Under the pieces are notes generated by a model that saw nothing but the letters and a program-made list of their open reading frames with translations, did not search any database and was not told where the DNA came from. From Enoplolaimus lenunculus (taxonomy: Eukaryota > Nematoda > Enoplea > Enoplida > Thoracostomopsidae), in NCBI GenBank assembly GCA_030248215.1, contig JASANG010002687.1, forward strand, positions 1-64,000: a stretch of 64,000 nt of DNA, in the 5' to 3' direction. Each line of letters starts with the position of its first letter. Position 1 is the stretch's first letter. Below are positions 34,401-45,700 of this stretch, in pieces. The translations under genes and the position numbers were made by a program.

Positions 34401-37116
34401 TACCTCGTTAAAATAGCGATTATTGGTAAACCATCGCTAATCGTTGTTGTTGCTGTTCGATGCACACGTCTTCCCAAATTATTTTTTAAAATCGTAACAC
34501 ATACTTTGTTTTGTAGAATCTTAATCGAGCGTGATACATGTACTACAATGCAGCAAAAAATCGTTTTCCAATTCAGCTTTATTATGCCCGTGAACCCATA
34601 GTATTTACTCAATATAAAAGGAGTATATGCTCTATAAAAAATGTGACACATTAAATTGTTAAAATTAGCACATGGATGGTATCACATTGTCGTATCAAAG
34701 TAGCTAATTTACGTACAGGTTCGTGTAATTGGTTCAATGAATGACCATAAAATCCAATGTGTGCTCATGATACAAATGTTCAATGAGAAGATATACGCCA
34801 TTCTGTGGTTTTGGTGGATGATAATGTTGATTGTCTCCATAATCAGTTTGTTTTATTGGATTGTTAACGTTTTTGTTCAGCGGAACGGTGAACAGGTAAG
34901 ATTCATTAAGTGCTGTTTATCTTTACGCAGTGTTTTAGATTCGCGTTAGCATTCAATCGACTGGGCATCAGGAGAAGAGGCCCAATGGGAAAAATATGTG
35001 TTTCTATTTGCACCATTGCTAGGTAGATATCCAGTGCAGAGATGTCTCGGGTCCGATTCACGAAATATTATTCGGATTTGGTTTACGATTCGGCAAATTA
35101 GCAATGGATTCGGATTCGATCAAATCGTGGATTCGGTGCCACTCTGCGCCTGGGACCCCGAACTGGGACCGGCGGGGTCAGCAAAATACACAAAGCTTCA
35201 AATTTTGTATACTCGTTTTAATAGCAATGTCTTTCATTAACATCGAACAGATATGTTTTTCTGGTTCCGTCCGCGGTACTTCATAGCTCCGGCACCCTCT
35301 AGCCCAGTGGCCCCGCGGCCCGGCCTCAGGACATCTTTAGTACGTATCCAGCATGCTAAAACTTCTGGTGCAGATACACAATTATCTACTGATTCAGCAC
35401 ATCCTACAATCATGGGTCACTTTAAAACTGATGTTAATTATACTTTACAAATTTGCAAGTTTTAAACTATTTTTGTACCTGCAGTGATGGTGACAAAACC
35501 GGACGAAACTCGGATTTCAGGGGTCACATCCACTATATAAACCACAGACGTTATATAATTTTGGCTCTTTTGTTCATATTAATGTTGCATAAGCATCAGG
35601 AGTGTTAACTAAAATACAGTTTTCGTAGGATCCAACTCAAATCGACGCAAATGAAAATGGGTATTGGCTAAGCTTGAGTTTTTACTTAATACGTTTCCAC
35701 TGAATTATCTCTGATTTAGTGTCAATTGCAAAATACAAATTAAAATTAGTAATATTAATATCCGTTTTCTTGGTTAAAAAATCTAGACCAAACTAAAAGT
35801 TAGCTAAACGTTATGTTATTAGGTCTGTTTTCAGCTGATTCACAACTATCTGAGATTAATGGAAGATATTGACAGTACCGACGAACGGAATTACTTTATT
35901 CGACGTTTCACTGAAAATGCACTTTACCAGGACGGAGTAACGGTAATCCGGTTTATTTGCAAACAACAAGGCGACATGATTGCAGCGGTAAGATTCGATC
36001 GAGTTTTTAAGCCATTACAACCGTGATTTGAAACTTCAACTCAACATTAATTTTAACCGTGCATAGTACGAACAATACCCTAATCCGATTGTGCCCTTGC
36101 CATGAGTAATGAAGTTACACTGTACGTTCGTATAAACACATACCTGTATAATTATGTAAATATTTTCAGTAGAAACAGTGTGTTAATCGCAAGGTACCTG
36201 GTACATATTCCACTATTGTTGGTGGATTCTGTTATATTAAGAAATCTGTTTGGACTATTGTTTTGTAGACTATTATCAAGCCGCTGTATGTTTACTTTTT
36301 GTTAATGTTAAATATGTCAGACGCGTAGCATCAACATAATAATTACAAACATAGCTTCGTTAATAAACGTTTGTTCTTTAGATGGTCACTTCAGCGTTGT
36401 GGAACACCTACAAGGCGCATCGTATGTTGCTTCATCAGTCTGGCGACCCATCTAAACCAAAAGGAAGTAGTCTGCCTTCAGCTCCACAACCACCGCCGGT
36501 GCCCCCAAAGAGCTTATCACATGCCGTTGACTCTCATAATGATACAAATTTGCCGCAGAACGCAATTCATCTGTTGCCTCAAAAAGCAATGTTGGCTGCA
36601 TCTGGTCGCCTGAACAATTTGTACCCTGTCAATCGTGTACGGAACCGGAAATATTCTTCGCCGCATAAAACAAAATATAGTAAACACGGTGAAACGATCG
36701 TTACTGCTGATGTTGACAGTGCTCTTACAACAACTGATCTGGGATATAGCCCAAGTGATGTAAACGGCGACCCGCTAAATTTCAGCTATCAGTGTAGCCC
36801 GATTAGAGGAAGAAACAATGATTTAGACCTGGTCGATAACTGTTATTTTAATGAGTGCTGTGGCGATGTTGGAAGCCGTTTTAGAAAAGTTTTGCCCAGT
36901 ACACCTGTCCGGACTGATCGTTCTGTGAATCAAGAAGATAATAACAATAATATTGGCGAAGTTGGTGCTAAGGTTCTCAGTGAGATTAGTTTTTTGTCAA
37001 AGTCAAAAGAATGCGGCAAAGATGTTGATCATGAGGGCCTGGAGTTGCAAAAAATGCTTGGAACGAACAATGAAATAGACGGTATTGACAACGCAGTGTC
37101 TGATAACATTTCGTGA
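31427..37116 (+). CDS. Innexin, gap-junction channel (8 exons)
   Basis: Exons 31427-31555, 31800-31953, 33075-33182, 33554-33731, 33979-34159, 34719-34895, 35835-35987 and 36382-37116 join with matching phases to give 604 aa. Innexins are four-pass plasma-membrane proteins that form invertebrate gap junctions and hemichannels. Seen: TM1 in exon 1 (VTSLLLIFCALL), extracellular loop 1 with GSPIQCWVPAQ and AEDFC (Cys about 56 and 74), the family signature YYQWV at about 101-105 entering TM2, cytoplasmic loop (KMAEESSKTFGSDRDDAIQS), TM3 (IMYIAVLIGQFVTTSYFLGF), loop 2 cysteines in FPRITYC and IQCVLMIQMFNEKIY (about 247 and 264), and TM4 FWWMIMLIVSIISLFYWIV. The last exon is a 244-aa cytoplasmic tail with a Pro-rich QPPPVPPKS motif, longer than in typical family members of about 400 aa. 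A polyadenylation signal aataaa lies at 37327. Introns hold hAT-type fragments. Confidence 0.93.
31960..33000. mobile_element. hAT-type MITE fragments filling innexin intron 2
   Basis: Intron 2 contains reversed interior of the 38419-type element (32200-32420), CCGGATATAGG pieces (32512-32770) and a right end of the CAGGGTGGCAAC family (about 32780-32978, ending attcggtgtcaccctg). Confidence 0.6.
34138..34400 (+). repeat. Tandem duplication covering the end of innexin exon 5
   Basis: Two copies with a 135-bp period: attgccatgttaaagtatgt at about 34146 and attacgacgttaaagtacgt at about 34281, followed by identical taagcgtgtggtgatattag and gctaccctgtattgaaagga blocks. The first copy includes the last codons and donor of exon 5. 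The second lies wholly in intron 5. Confidence 0.85.
35040..35345. mobile_element. Transposon fragments in innexin intron 6
   Basis: 35060-35145 is the right end of the CAGGGTGGCAAC family (tcgtggattcggtgccactc). 35150-35340 is a GC-rich segment (gggaccggcggggtc ... ggccccgcggcccggcc) with weak inverted symmetry. Confidence 0.5.
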
Positions 37117-37326
37117 TTTAAAATATAACCGTAACCGATTAGTTGGGCTACTGTAGACAGACATCAAGTAGTTTTCTGGAAAACTCTGTCGAAATTTTAA
37201 TGTTTTGTGCAATTCAGTGTGTATTATCCGGTGTCAGATAAAATTTACTTAGCTTTGTTACTTGTTGCTTACTACATTACTTTTAACGTTAAGTGTATAC
37301 CAAAAGCGATGAAACCATGGGCAAAA

Positions 37327-37332
37327 AATAAA
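37327..37332 (+). promoter_or_regulatory. Polyadenylation signal of the innexin gene
   Basis: aataaa about 210 bp after the innexin stop codon, in AT-rich 3' UTR-like sequence. Confidence 0.5.
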
Positions 37333-38418
37333 GACATATTATGTCAGAATTCAACCGGAATCCTTGTTTCGGCCGCAATTCTTTAAAAAATTCAATTTCT
37401 ATTTATGTTCTTACATTCAAAGATGCAGGAACCAGAATTTGTGTTGTGGTTGTGGCAAAGTATTCATGATCATTTCAATATTGGAAACTTTGTCTTTGAA
37501 AAAATTTTATTTCGAAGTGAATGTTTACAATATAAACCAATTATGATAAAAATTATATCTGTTTTATTATGTAAGTCATGGAGCATACGGTGTTAATTAA
37601 TTGATCGTTGTACATTTTTAATTTTTTATTGCAGGTAAGTCGTTTGCTTTAAAGTATATACACTACATTGGTTCTCTGTATCGTTGTAGAATGTAGCATA
37701 ACTGGTTAGAAATAATGTGTTTAGTGTGTACATCACAAGCACATTTATAAGGACCTTTTTGTGAAAGCCTTCAGAAACTATCATTGCTTTTCGACGCGGT
37801 GTAGTCTTTTTTCTTAGCCGTTCTTCGTGTTCTTTTTATTTGCAACTCGTTTACGATACTGTTAGGTGGTACGTCTTTCTCGGAGTCGGCGAGGTCAAAC
37901 TGTTCTTTAAAATTCAAAAATTGTTTCAAATATATAAGCAAAATACATCTACGATTAAACGTTTTTCATATTAATAAAATTGGTACCGAAGTTGCCGAAA
38001 CGTCTTTTACAATTTCGCTGGAACTGAGCACCGCAGATGTCGTGACATTAGGTAGTTTAAACATTTATTTGTTAATTTTAGCACATATCTATAAAGCGTC
38101 AAAAAACTTTGGGTTTTATGTTTATTTTTAACAAATCCCGACAATCTGCACTCGAAATAGTACCAAAACTTATAGCCAAACAAACTGAACGATACAATTT
38201 TTGTAAAACTATTAAAAAATTTCACTACCAAAATTGCCGAAACCTCCTGCAAGAATTCTACCTGAGTTAGAGTGGGATTTTCTGCCGGAGTCGGCGGCGG
38301 AACTCTGGTTGTATCTGATATATTGGTGTTTTTCATATTACACTGTGCTTTAATAAACTGTCACAATTTGGGTTAATTCACCGGGTGAATTTGGTCGACA
38401 TATTACATACACTATACC
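37333..38418. other. Innexin downstream flank
   Basis: About 1.1 kb of AT-rich, apparently unique sequence with no second gene recognised. A minus-strand open stretch at 38007-38336 lacks any recognisable domain. Confidence 0.4.
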
Positions 38419-38805
38419 CAGGGTACAACTGGAATTCCAGTCCCGGCATTTTTTCACCTTCCGGTTCCGGTAAATTTTACCGGATTTAAAAATTCCGGTG
38501 TTATAATTTGGCCGTTTTCTTAACTTTGCTAATTTTTAAGAATCTCTTGAAAGCCACTTGTACTCCGAATATAAGCCATTGATGGTGGATTTCACTTCAG
38601 TCGATGATGAAAATCTAAAATACAACAAATAAAATAAATACCTATGTTCGACTAAAGTTATTTCACAAATAATAGAGCAAAAAATAAGATTAAAATGAAA
38701 ATAAGATTAAAATGAAATTTTTGGTGAAATGCATTTTTCACTTTCCGGTTCCGCTAAAATTTTCAAATTCCGGTACCGGTAAATTGTAATTCCGGTTGCA
38801 CCCTG
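38419..38805. mobile_element. Complete hAT-type MITE, ends CAGGGTRCAACYGGAAT
   Basis: Left end cagggtacaactggaattcc, right end ggaattacaacc-type inverse (taattccggttgcaccctg). Perfect 8-bp duplication actatacc at 38411-38418 and 38806-38813. Interior CCGGTTCCGGTAAATT motifs. 387 bp, non-coding. Its interior is the reference for fragments at 24083, 27665 and 32200. Confidence 0.92.
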
Positions 38806-39206
38806 ACTATACCGTACGGAGATAAATTATATTTCTTTTTTCTTTTAGGTAAATGGCATTTTCAATCATTTTTTTAAAAGCCCAATGAAAATAAACCCAC
38901 TCAAACATGCAAATGGGAACGCAGGAACATAGGACACGGCTGCGTCTTCATTTTTTCTTGCAAAAATTTGCATACAAACTCACGAATATTTTTTAAATGT
39001 AAGCAGAGCTGTACGTTACTCGCAGGGAACGCGGGTACGTGTAAGACAATTTGGCAGCCAAGACAACGGGACAGTGGGACAGCTGGGACAACGCCCTAGT
39101 TCGGTAGGGAAAATCTGTAAAGTTTGGTTGAAAAACGGAAAAGTGAAAAATTTAAACGCTTAGATTATCCCTGGGTTGGCAGGGAAAATCATAAGTAAAC
39201 TTTGTG
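38806..39206. other. No recognised feature
   Basis: AT-rich spacer; a ggacagtgggacagctggga patch at 39068 resembles array units of the GGCCCATG clan. Confidence 0.35.
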
Positions 39207-39373
39207 GTCCATGCATAGAACAGGGCCGGATCGTTTTCCGGATGGGCTATAATAGAGTAAGTTTAAACTTTAGACTAATTTTTTGCTTAGGCTTAGGAAT
39301 TGGCTCTTCCATATGCCAATTGCCTGAAATTTGCTTATGCTACTGTTCCGGCCCTGTTCTATAGGCATGGGCC
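39207..39373. mobile_element. GGCCCATG-clan MITE with GCCTAA array (copy B)
   Basis: Left tccatgcatagaacagggcc, right ggccctgttctataggcatg then ggcc: inverted ends of about 25 bp. The interior carries ttttttgcttaggcttagga in reverse orientation relative to copies A and D. Confidence 0.85.
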
Positions 39374-39759
39374 GGTTTCTTTTGGAAAACGTGAAAATTT
39401 AAAACATAGGTTTTGTCTGGTTAGGTAGGGAAAGTATGAAAGTAGATTTTGTTTGGAAAACGAGAAAAGTGGAAAATTTAAAACGTAAAGAATTCAGGCA
39501 CTTCCCCCACAATAGAAAAGTATCCCCCGTAAAGACCAATTGTGGAACCCCTTGACGACTTGAAGGGATACAAAGTTTAGTAGGATGGGCTGCGTCCCAT
39601 AGTTTTCTCCAGGTGAAAAACTTCCTCTCACCGCCACAATCTTTCCCGCTTTTAAGACAAATTGTCTGACCCCCCTCGGCGATTTGAAGGAATGCTAACT
39701 GTTTTTGCCTCCCCTTTCGAAAAACAGAAAAATCAGTATATTACATTTTAGCATCTAAA
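39374..39759. other. No recognised feature
   Basis: GTGGAAAATTTAAAACGT-type imperfect short repeats (39120-39490) and otherwise unassigned sequence. Confidence 0.35.
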
Positions 39760-40612
39760 ACCATTAAAAGGATGGGCGCCCCGTTTTTCTTTGAGACAGC
39801 GAGAGACAGGACTGTAGCACTGGCAAACTCATGTACTCCTGCCGACCGCATTACAGGCGGATTCTAAAATGGTACAGGCCTGTTTCTGGAATTGGAAAAC
39901 GAGACAGATGCAATTTTTCACTGGGAAACAGGGATAGGTGTGTCTCGGGCACATGGATAACGGCACAGCTGCAATTTTTCACTGGTAAAACGGGACAGGC
40001 TTGTTTCTGGTAAATGGAAAACAGAACTGCTGCAAATTTTGTATGGGAAAACGGGTCAATGGAACAGGCCTGTTTCGTGCAAATAGGAAAACGGCACAGC
40101 TGCAATTTTTCGCTGGAAAAATGGGAAAACGGGACAGGTTTGTTTCGGGCAAATGAGAAACCGGGTCAGCTGCAATTTTTCGTTGGGAAAATGGGACACG
40201 TTTGTGTCGGACAAATGCGAAAACAGGACAGGTGGAAATTTTCGTTGGAAAAACAGTACAATGGGACAGGCGTGTTCCGGGCAAATAGGAAAACGGGACA
40301 GCAGCAATTTTTCAATAGGAAAACAGGACAAGTTTGTTCTGGCAAATAGAAAATCGTACATCTGCGAATTTTCACTGGGAAAACGGGATAAGTTTGTTTC
40401 TTGCAAATTTTCAAAACGGGAAAGCTATGCAAATTTTCGGTGTGAAAACAGGACAATGGGACGCAAATCAAACTCTTTCAGATTGTACAAAATTTGTTTG
40501 ATCGGGGGAGTGGAACGAAGATTAAACTGGAGTAGCAAATGCTGCTGTCCGCCATCCGGCACTATTGCTGTCCCCCGGAAAAACGGGACGCCCCTTAAGG
40601 TAACATGGGCCG
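39760..40612. mobile_element. GGCCCATG-clan element with ACGGGACAGG array
   Basis: The right end ccccttaaggtaacatgggc with upstream gtcccccggaaaaacgggac matches the right end of 5138-5685. The left end (ggatgggcgccccgtttttc at about 39771) is its weaker inverse. In between, 39870-40450 is an array of units built from gaaaacgggacaggtttgtt and cagctgcaatttttcgttgg, period about 64 bp with variation. The long open frames rich in ENGTGLFRAN-like repeats simply read the array. Confidence 0.75.
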
Positions 40613-40915
40613 GATTTTTTAAAACAAACTCTTTGTATACCGTGACATTTTTTCACTGATCCCGTTCAATATAGCGTAATCTAATTATATCGATTGGGAC
40701 CTGCAAGATGGATCGCACTGACAAAATGTCCATATAGTCACTTTTATTCAAACACAAACCAGACAAATTACGACATTTTTCATTATACAAACTATATGGT
40801 TGTCATTAACCATGTAAAATCAACATATATGCAGGAAATTTTATACCAAACCTAAACAGAAGTTTAAATTAGCATCTAAAATGGAAACTATTCACTATTT
40901 CCGGCCACTGTCATG
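40613..40915. other. No recognised feature
   Basis: AT-rich spacer between two clan elements. Confidence 0.35.
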
Positions 40916-41105
40916 AATTCCGGCCCCTGTTACGTCTAGACGAAGCAAATAACAGTAGTACAAAACCTAAGCCTATGCCTAAACCTTAGCCTCAGCGTAA
41001 ACAATAAGCCTAAGTACAACTAATCCTTAAGCCAGAGAAAAAATTACTTCAAAAGTTCAGCTTACTTTAATAATCCCGAGAAAAAATGGTTCGCACTTGA
41101 AAAAC
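40916..41105. mobile_element. Degenerate GCCTAA-array MITE (copy G)
   Basis: The left end ccggcccctgttacgtctag is followed by cctaagcctatgcctaaacc-type units and an aaaaaattacttcaaaagtt block parallel to copy A. The right end is eroded near aaaaaatggttcgca. Confidence 0.5.
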
Positions 41106-41438
41106 TTGGGCTAATATTCCCGTAGGTTTTTGTTTTGTTCTGCAGGCATCTCAGACGTATTAGACAAACCAAAATTAGAGTCAAAATAACACAGTAAACA
41201 ACAAAAACGTATTTAAGTGACAATAAGATAATGTGTCAATTTTTGGTCCATTTTTAGTTCATGTAATTAAACATTTTGCCATTCGCGCGGCACGCGTGGT
41301 CTCCGTCGTGGTTCCTAAAATAAAGATTGCAAAATTAGCCATTAAAATCATTTATTAGATTTTTATTCTGGTAGCCAATATTTAGAATTGTTGTGGTAGC
41401 TATTAAAATTGTTCTGGGATAGTTAACATATCCTGATA

Positions 41439-41568
41439 CACGGTAAAAAAATGGTGAGTCAAATTCGACTCAATTTGACTATACCGGAGTCGAATTTTGA
41501 CTCAGTTTGTGTAGTCAAGAAAAGCTTATTTCGGAGAGAGTCAATTTGACTCACCATTTTTTGCAGTG
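41439..41568. mobile_element. 130-bp palindromic MITE, ends CACKGYAAAAAATGG
   Basis: Left cacggtaaaaaaatggtgag, right ctcaccattttttgcagtg, with internal gagtcaaatt / aattttgactc repeats. Almost fully self-complementary, so the RNA would form a hairpin. Confidence 0.8.
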
Positions 41569-42289
41569 CACGCAGTTATTATAAGGTATTTTGGTGGTTT
41601 CTTATTATAAATCAAGCACTTTTTTTGCTTTCCCTCGCACAACTGAAATGTGGTGGACTTTTCAGTTCGTGTTGTCAGTTTAAAACAAAGAACGTTCTGA
41701 AATCCAACGCCTAACTATGTGGTGTTGTAGTAGGGGCACCGTTTTACTGTTCATTCAGAGAGGATACCGCTCCCTTAACCCCATATGCAAGGGACTTAAA
41801 GCAGGATGAGGGACTGTCGCCCTGTAAGTTCCCCGCACAGAGTGATTTTCATGTTTAAAAATACTTCACTAGAAGCTTAAAATGTTCCAATTTCCAATAC
41901 TTAATGAATTGCGTCGTGGAAAAGGTTCAGGTGAGCAGCAGGCCGCCATCCTGATTAGGATCGATCAGCTGACGTTACGGGGGTTATTGACGACCGAATT
42001 AAAGTTTTTTATGTGAAAGAGATTTCGTTTGTGGGAGAGAGAAGTAAAAAGTGCCAAAAAATATTCTTGTGGTAGCTTTTAGAAAATGTTCTGTTATTAT
42101 TGACAACTATTATGGTAATTATTGAACCGTATTCATGTAGTAATTAATAAATTATTAATTTAATTATAACTATAGTTTATTCTGCAAAAGGCAAAAAATC
42201 TAATTTCGTGTCTCACATTTCTAAAAATTATTTTATATTAAAGTGTTTGGCTTCCAGTTACCATTAACAATATTTCAAGACATAAAATT
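41569..42289. other. No recognised gene
   Basis: AT-rich sequence; it may contain the 3' UTR of the minus-strand FN3 gene. Confidence 0.35.
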
Positions 42290-42426
42290 ACCGATCCAGG
42301 TGCCTGTCGTGACTCTGACTGTGCTCGTCTTCCGGGCGGCGAAACGTTGCTTGCCCCATTTGGCGGCGGCGTTTGCGACCGCCCTTGATCTAGCGTGTCT
42401 CGATTCGATACTTGAATCGAACGTCC
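42290..42426 (-). CDS. Candidate exon, GC-rich, frame undecided
   Basis: On the minus strand an acceptor-like tatataattttag precedes a GC-rich island that stays open in two frames and ends at a donor-like TCG|GTAATT. One frame reads DQGRSQTPPPNGASNVSPPG (Pro/Ser-rich tail-like); the other reads AVANAAAKWGKQRFAARKTS. It could be a 3' exon of the FN3 gene. The base composition stands out from the flanks, but the reading frame cannot be chosen. Confidence 0.3.
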
Positions 42427-42739
42427 TAAAATTATATATGATGTATGTTTTATAATTTAAGCTAATACACCTTTGAGTCAACGGTACAATTAAGTTCAAA
42501 ATCAAACAACTATATCATTACATGAATTTAGCCAACGTGTCAGCTTAATTGGTACAAACCGTGACGTCATACCTTTTATCTAAGCAGCTAGAAAAGCAGG
42601 CAAACAGGAGTGGCTCAAGCTAGCGGTTGTATTTTACTCTTTAGAATATATTTTTCACACATTAAAGCGGCTATGCTAGATATCTAACTACAAAATGAAA
42701 CGTCACCAAATTGCAGCAATTAAAAGAGTGGCACTATAC

Positions 42740-45700
42740 TTAGGTTTTAATGCAGGCCAACGCTGTCCACCGGGCGGTACAAATCCGGAACCGTGTGCCA
42801 AACGATATGTAAACAAAACGTTATGAGTTGCGGGGCCGCTTGGCATCGGCCGGTGCCACATGACAAGTATAGCGTCATACGAATGTTCAGCAATGCTGAA
42901 AACGTGCAACTGAACTTACGTCGTGGTCGGCACAAAATTGGACCAATTTCATTGCTTGGTTTCGATTGATATCGCCTACCCAGTGCCCGATCAACGGTTC
43001 GTACACGGAAATAGTAATGATTGCCAGAACGCAACTTTAAAATCTTCATATGAGTCGGTTGTCCACGATCGACCTAAAACTGGTTAATAAAATATAATAA
43101 AAATTACGGCCCATGTTAACCTCGCTGCCGTCCCAAAATCCCACTATCTCATCACAAGAATTTGAGGTATGGTCGAAGGTGGGATTTTGGGATTTTGGGA
43201 TATGGTTGAAGGTGGGATTTTGGGATTTTGGGACTTCAGAATATGGCAGATGGTGACATATTGGGTGACGGTCGAAGATGGGATATTGGGATATGGTCGA
43301 AGGTGGGATTTTGCGATTTCGGGATATGGTCAAAAGTGGGATTTTGGAGTTTAGCGATATGGTCGAAGATGTAATTTTGGGATTTTGGGATATGGTTGCA
43401 GGTGGGATTTTGGGATTTTGGGACTTCAGAATATGGCAGAAGGTAGGTGAAATTGGGTGACGGTCGAAGATGAGATGTTGGGATATGGTCGAAGGTGGGA
43501 TTTTGCGATTTCGGGATATGGTCAAAAGTCGGATTTTGGGGTTTAGCGATATGGTCGAAGATGTAATTTTGGGATTTCGGGATTTCGGGATATGGTCGAA
43601 GGTTAGATTTTAGGATTTGGGATATTGTCGAGGGTGTGATTTTGGAACTTCGTGATATGGTCATAGGCGGGATTTTGAGATTGTCAGATTTCGGGATATG
43701 GTTGAAGGTGGGATTTTGGAATTTTGAGATATGATCGAAGGAGGTATTTTGGGATTTCAGTATATGGCCAAAGGTAGGATTTTGGGATTTGGAGATTTCG
43801 AGAAATGATTGAAGGTGGAATGCTAGTAAACCTAAGCCTAAACCTAAGCCAAAACCTAAGCCCAAGACTAAGCCTAAACCTATGATTAAGTCTAAGTCTA
43901 ATTTTAAGCCTGAGCCTAAGATTTAGAGCAAGTTGTCATCATTTCAGGTTTAATAAACGTTTAAATCTAAGCCAATCCTTACAGCCTCAGCCTAAGCCTA
44001 AGACCATCCCTATGCCATTAAATGTTTAATCTATGGCTAAACCAATCCATGCTCCTATAGCCTAAATCGTAAGCCTAAACCTAAGCCTAAGCCATAGATT
44101 TAGCCCAAGAATTATTTTACGTAATTTATGTTTAAACCAAAGCCTATTCCTAAAGCCTCAGCCTAAGCCTAAGCCTAAGATTTAGTCCAGGGAGCAAATT
44201 AAACATTATTCTAACTACCTCATTTCATTTCCTTTCCAGTTTCACCTCCAGCTCTTGCAAATTTGGTCGACCTCCGACTCTGGAATTTTCACCTCCTGTT
44301 GGACCCTAATACTATACCTCAGCATGATCCACCCAAAGTTTGCGTTGTTCTTTCTTTTCAATAATGTAATAGTCAAACTTGCGTCCGTCGTTTGGTGGAT
44401 TCCATGCGATTTCAACATGATTTCTGCCGTAATCAATCAGTTTTAAATTTTCTGGGCTCGAGACACGGTTCGCAACAACTACAAGAACGCAAACAGAAAA
44501 TGTTACCCAATACGTAGAATGTGCCAAAACGCGACCGAGCTGCCCCATTTATAACGTGAACCCCGCACAAGTTAAGTAAACACTTAAGTCGCTGACTAAA
44601 CTTAATAATTACATTTTTACCATACAGGCATGCTAATCATTGGTCAAATTGAAGCTGTAGACTATTGGTCCCTCCTCAACATAAAACAAAACTTTTACAT
44701 TCCTGATATGACAATGGCTGATATTTCGCGTTTATATATTAAAAAAGTATTTGCTTAAGTCGGCGACTTAAGTAATTACTTAAGTATAACTTAAGTAAAT
44801 ATTTATGTAAGATTTCAGAAGCCCAGCTAATATGTCATTGTAAATGTCTCAATGAAAGTTGAAAAAGGCATATATATTTCCCAATTGCTTTAGGCTTTAA
44901 ATTGGGATTATAGAGTTAGGCTTATCTTTGAAAAAGATAGCACATCCATCAAATTTGCATTCAAATTGAAAACAAGGATGTTCAAGGATTTTCTGTTGAG
45001 CGGTTCAATGCTGTATACCTGTTGTATATAGGTACATAAATATAAAACCAGGTTATAGACATGCGTTATATAATGGCTTTCAACTAGCATTTGAATTAGG
45101 ATTTAGTTTATGATTAGGCTTAGTTTTTTGATTCAAAAAGATACCATCCTCATCATCATCGTCATCATCGTCAAATACAGCGTTTGCCGATCGACGGCTT
45201 TCAGCTTCGTTAACAACGGTTTCAACCGGAGTTAAAGCAGGAGGAGGCTTAGGTACAAAAACCGGTGTAGCCGTCCGCGGTCGCCGCCCTATAAAACACC
45301 ATGCATTTGTGACCAAACTCAGCATTACATACACGTCATCGCTAAGATTTTTGTCAACATTCAATGAATTCAATGTTTGCGAATAATCTTCCTTGTCCCT
45401 CAAGGCCTGTTACACGTCTTTTATTACTAAATTCTAGTTGAAAACTGAACGAAACACACATTTCGAAAGGTGAAATCAACTTATTAATTCAAAAATGAAA
45501 TTTTATAAGTGATCCCAAGCTGTAGTATGTTAATGTATGCGCTAAGCTCGACAATAATAGCTGAAGCGGCGACATGCCTAATCAGTTCGACAAAATGAAA
45601 TTGACTTTTTTTAATCTTACCGGTATTTCCTCGATGAATACTGACGTAGTCCGATTCTAAATATCAAAATTCGAATAAAATAATAATAATAATAATAATA

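Noticed and set aside
39831-40659. Open frames of 100-168 codons with ENGTGLFRAN-like repeats
   Set aside because: Array units of a clan element read through on both strands; open frames occur in several registers at once, as expected for a stop-poor repeat.
43046-43865. 209-codon minus-strand frame with FDHIPKSQNPT repeats
   Set aside because: Period matches the GGGATTTTGGGATATGG array; it lies in an intron of the FN3 gene and belongs to an element.
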